From an uncultured Eubacterium sp. (GTDB lineage: Bacteria > Bacillota > Clostridia > Peptostreptococcales > Anaerovoracaceae): DNA of 6,625 nucleotides. A model generated the notes under the pieces. That model had not been told where the DNA came from, searched no databases, and saw only the letters and a program-made list of their open reading frames with translations. The first letter of the stretch is position 1. Each line of letters starts with the position of its first letter. Positions 4,690 to 6,625 of this stretch are shown here, piece by piece. The translations under genes were made by a program, and so were the position numbers. Where the stretch lies: positions 1 through 6,625 of the forward strand of contig CANBFZ010000107.1 of assembly GCA_947367725.1 (NCBI GenBank). Direction: 5' to 3'.

Positions 4690-6132
4690 ATGAATTTAGG
4701 TAGTATCAGAGAATATGCACAGAAGACCACAGAAATTATCAGCACAGTAGCGGACATGCAGGTGTTGGTCTGTGATATGCAGTTTCAGATTATTGGGGAC
4801 AGCAAAGACGGCATCACCAATCAGCGGGCGCTGAATAAGTTGACCGGTAATTCCATGCTGGTGGAGACCGTTCGCCTGCGAAAAATGATGGTGATCGAAG
4901 ACAGCAAGAAGGATTTTGCAGGATGCAAAAATTGTCCGGAGAAGAATGCGTGCGACGTTAACGCAATGATTTCCATTCCAATCATCGATGGAGAGGATAT
5001 TTACGGCGCCATTGGTCTTTATGCCCATGGAAAAGAAGATGTAAAGAGACTGATGGAAAAGAACAAGGATTTTCTGGAGTTTATTCACAGAATGTCAGAA
5101 CTTTTGGTGATGAAATTAAAAGAGACTTCTGAAACGAAAAAATTAAAAGAAACTGTCAAGCAGTTGAAAAATAACAGCTGCAATTTGCCTTTTGAAGACA
5201 TTGTGGGAAGCAGCCCCGCGTTTCGGAAGGTAAAAGAAGAGGCGAAGCGTTTTGCACAGGGGAATTCAGGGATTCTGATCCAAGGAGAAAGTGGAACTGG
5301 CAAGGAGGTTTTTGCTAGAGCCATTCATACCGCCAGCAGAAATGCGGATGGTCCTTTTGTTGCCATTAACTGTGCGGCGCTACCGGAGAATTTAATAGAA
5401 AGCGAACTGTTTGGCTATGAAGAAGGTGCGTTTACTGGCGCCTTAAAGGGTGGGAAACTGGGTAAGTTTGAACTCGCCAATCATGGCACATTGTTTTTAG
5501 ATGAAATTGGAGAATTCCCCATTCACCTGCAGGCAAAACTTTTGCGAGCGCTGCAGGAAAAGAAGATTCAGCGCATTGGCGGGAGCAAAGAGATTGAAGT
5601 TTCTGTTCGAATTATCGCGGCGACCAATCAGGACCTTGAGGCACTTTCAAAGAACGGGCAGTTCAGAGAGGATTTATACTACCGTCTCAGCGTGATTCCC
5701 ATTACGTTGCCGCCGCTTCGGCAGCGCAGAAGCGATATTGGTAAGCTGGCGGAGCATTTTCTTAGGATTTATGCGAAAGCGTTGCAAAAAGATTTATTTG
5801 GCATAGACAAGGCGGCCATGGACAGGCTGTACGAGTATGCGTGGCCGGGCAACATTAGACAGCTGCAGAATGCTATCGAATATGCGGTGAATATTTCTTC
5901 TGGTTCCTATATTACGGTTGAAGATTTGCCGCAAAGGATTTTGGGCAACGCCACGGAACCACCTTCTGGCGGTGGGATTTATTTGAAACCGCTTAGAGCT
6001 TTGGAAGATGAATATATTTTAGAAGCCATCAGAATTTATGGCGATACACTTTCAGGCAAGCTGAAAGCGGCGGAGGTGCTTGGCATCAGCAAAGCCACGC
6101 TGTATCGCAGGTTAAAAGAACTAAATGTATAG
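4690..6132 (+). CDS. Sigma-54-dependent transcriptional activator (enhancer-binding protein) with Cys-containing sensor region
   Basis: A 480-residue DNA-binding ATPase that remodels sigma-54 RNA polymerase. The N-terminal sensor region (about 1-140, GAF/PAS-like by pattern) contains Cys79-x2-Cys82-x5-Cys88, followed by the [19 protein letters not shown] stretch typical of ligand-sensing folds. A charged helical linker spans about 141-165. The AAA+ domain has Walker A GESGTGKE (199-206), the sigma-54-contacting loop GAFTGA (246-251), Walker B LFLDEIGE (268-275), FREDLYYRL with the arginine-finger region (325-333) and sensor-[10 protein letters not shown] (385-392). A Fis-type helix-turn-helix closes the protein at about 456-477 ([17 protein letters not shown], 460-476). 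No phosphoreceiver domain is present, so it probably senses a small molecule or redox state directly. The start at 4690 follows AGAGG (4680-4684). An in-frame TTG at 4660 lies inside the leader hairpin and is unlikely. It is the obvious candidate activator for both sigma-54 promoters here. Effector unknown. Confidence 0.94.
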   Translation: MNLGSIREYAQKTTEIISTVADMQVLVCDMQFQIIGDSKDGITNQRALNKLTGNSMLVETVRLRKMMVIEDSKKDFAGCKNCPEKNACDVNAMISIPIIDGEDIYGAIGLYAHGKEDVKRLMEKNKDFLEFIHRMSELLVMKLKETSETKKLKETVKQLKNNSCNLPFEDIVGSSPAFRKVKEEAKRFAQGNSGILIQGESGTGKEVFARAIHTASRNADGPFVAINCAALPENLIESELFGYEEGAFTGALKGGKLGKFELANHGTLFLDEIGEFPIHLQAKLLRALQEKKIQRIGGSKEIEVSVRIIAATNQDLEALSKNGQFREDLYYRLSVIPITLPPLRQRRSDIGKLAEHFLRIYAKALQKDLFGIDKAAMDRLYEYAWPGNIRQLQNAIEYAVNISSGSYITVEDLPQRILGNATEPPSGGGIYLKPLRALEDEYILEAIRIYGDTLSGKLKAAEVLGISKATLYRRLKELNV

Positions 6133-6145
6133 AGAGGTAGAAAAA

Positions 6146-6625
6146 ATGAAGCACAAGTTTATCGCAAAGCGGTACTGGAAAGATCAGAGTACTGCTATGG
6201 GAAAATCTGATGAAATGGCAAAGTCTTTTGATGATGTGATCAATCTGAGTTTAGGGGATCCGGATTTAATCACCCATGATATTATTATCGACAATGCCTT
6301 TGCAGATGCAAAAGCCGGACATACCAAGTACACGGATTTCAGAGGAGATCCGGAGCTGCGCGCAGAAATCTGCAAATACTATAAAGAAGAGTATCAGATG
6401 GATGTTGTAGACGAGGAAGTCTTTGTCTGCGCATCTGCATGCCTGGGCATGTATTTGGCGCTGGAAGCCATTGTGGATGATGGAGATGAGGTAATTTTAC
6501 AGGCGCCGTACTTTACGCCGTATCCGCAGCAGGTGGAACTGGCAAGAGGCATCCCTGTTGAGCTTCCAACTTATGAGGGGGAAGACTTTCAGATTAACAT
6601 TGAACGTCTGGAATCTCTGATTACA
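6146..6625 (+). CDS. Class I/II pyridoxal-phosphate aminotransferase, N-terminal part (continues past window)
   Basis: The first 160 residues of a fold-type I PLP enzyme that would exchange an amino group between an amino acid and a 2-oxo acid in the cytoplasm. Features seen are INLSLGDPDL (32-41), the YTDFRGDPELR strand-turn near 62-72 that matches the usual Y-x-x-x-G-x-x-x-L-R pattern, ASACLGMYLAL (96-106, the region contacting the PLP phosphate), and GDEVILQAPYFTPY (113-126). The catalytic lysine lies beyond the window end, so integrity cannot be judged. ATG 6146 is preceded by AGAGAGGT (6131-6138) with suitable spacing. It begins 13 bp after the regulator stop with no terminator between, so both genes are probably one transcript. 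This ties the aminotransferase to the pathway, though it would follow the regulator's promoter rather than a sigma-54 promoter. A C-S lyase or another fold-type I activity cannot be excluded. Confidence 0.88.
   Translation, partial: MKHKFIAKRYWKDQSTAMGKSDEMAKSFDDVINLSLGDPDLITHDIIIDNAFADAKAGHTKYTDFRGDPELRAEICKYYKEEYQMDVVDEEVFVCASACLGMYLALEAIVDDGDEVILQAPYFTPYPQQVELARGIPVELPTYEGEDFQINIERLESLIT

Overview
The window reads as chromosome of an anaerobic, low-to-mid G+C Firmicute, most likely a class Clostridia member. The evidence is strong AGGAGG-type ribosome binding sites, a formate-tetrahydrofolate ligase typical of acetogenic or amino-acid-fermenting anaerobes, and a sigma-54 amino-acid-type regulon arranged as often seen in Clostridia. 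The genus cannot be fixed from the sequence alone. All genes lie on the + strand. No mobile element, CRISPR array, tRNA or rRNA was seen.

Layout. 1-563 is the C-terminal third of formate-tetrahydrofolate ligase (fhs). 564-876 is intergenic and busy. It holds a near-consensus sigma-A promoter (572-600), a strong intrinsic terminator (644-690), a perfect 33-bp palindrome (755-787) and a sigma-54 promoter (816-835). 877-1986 encodes an opine (octopine/nopaline-type) dehydrogenase homologue. 1974-2124 carries two more copies of the palindromic motif and a second sigma-54 promoter (2071-2090). This promoter drives a YfcC-family membrane transporter (2125-3528) and an ornithine cyclodeaminase/mu-crystallin family protein (3558-4574). 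A separate sigma-A promoter (4593-4621) and a leader hairpin precede a sigma-54-dependent activator (4690-6132). A class I/II aminotransferase (6146 to the window end, truncated) follows 13 bp later.

The genes look like one self-contained regulon. The regulator carries a cysteine-containing sensor region, a complete AAA+ domain with the GAFTGA loop, and a Fis-type helix-turn-helix. Upstream of each sigma-54 promoter sits the dyad TTCTCA-N3-TGAGAA, three copies in all: one before the dehydrogenase and two, 31 bp apart, before the transporter. I infer that these are the regulator's binding sites. The structural genes suggest uptake of an amino acid or N-substituted amino-acid (opine-like) substrate by the YfcC-type carrier. 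Two NAD(P)-type enzymes and an aminotransferase would then act on amine/imine/2-oxo-acid chemistry. The actual substrate cannot be read from the sequence.
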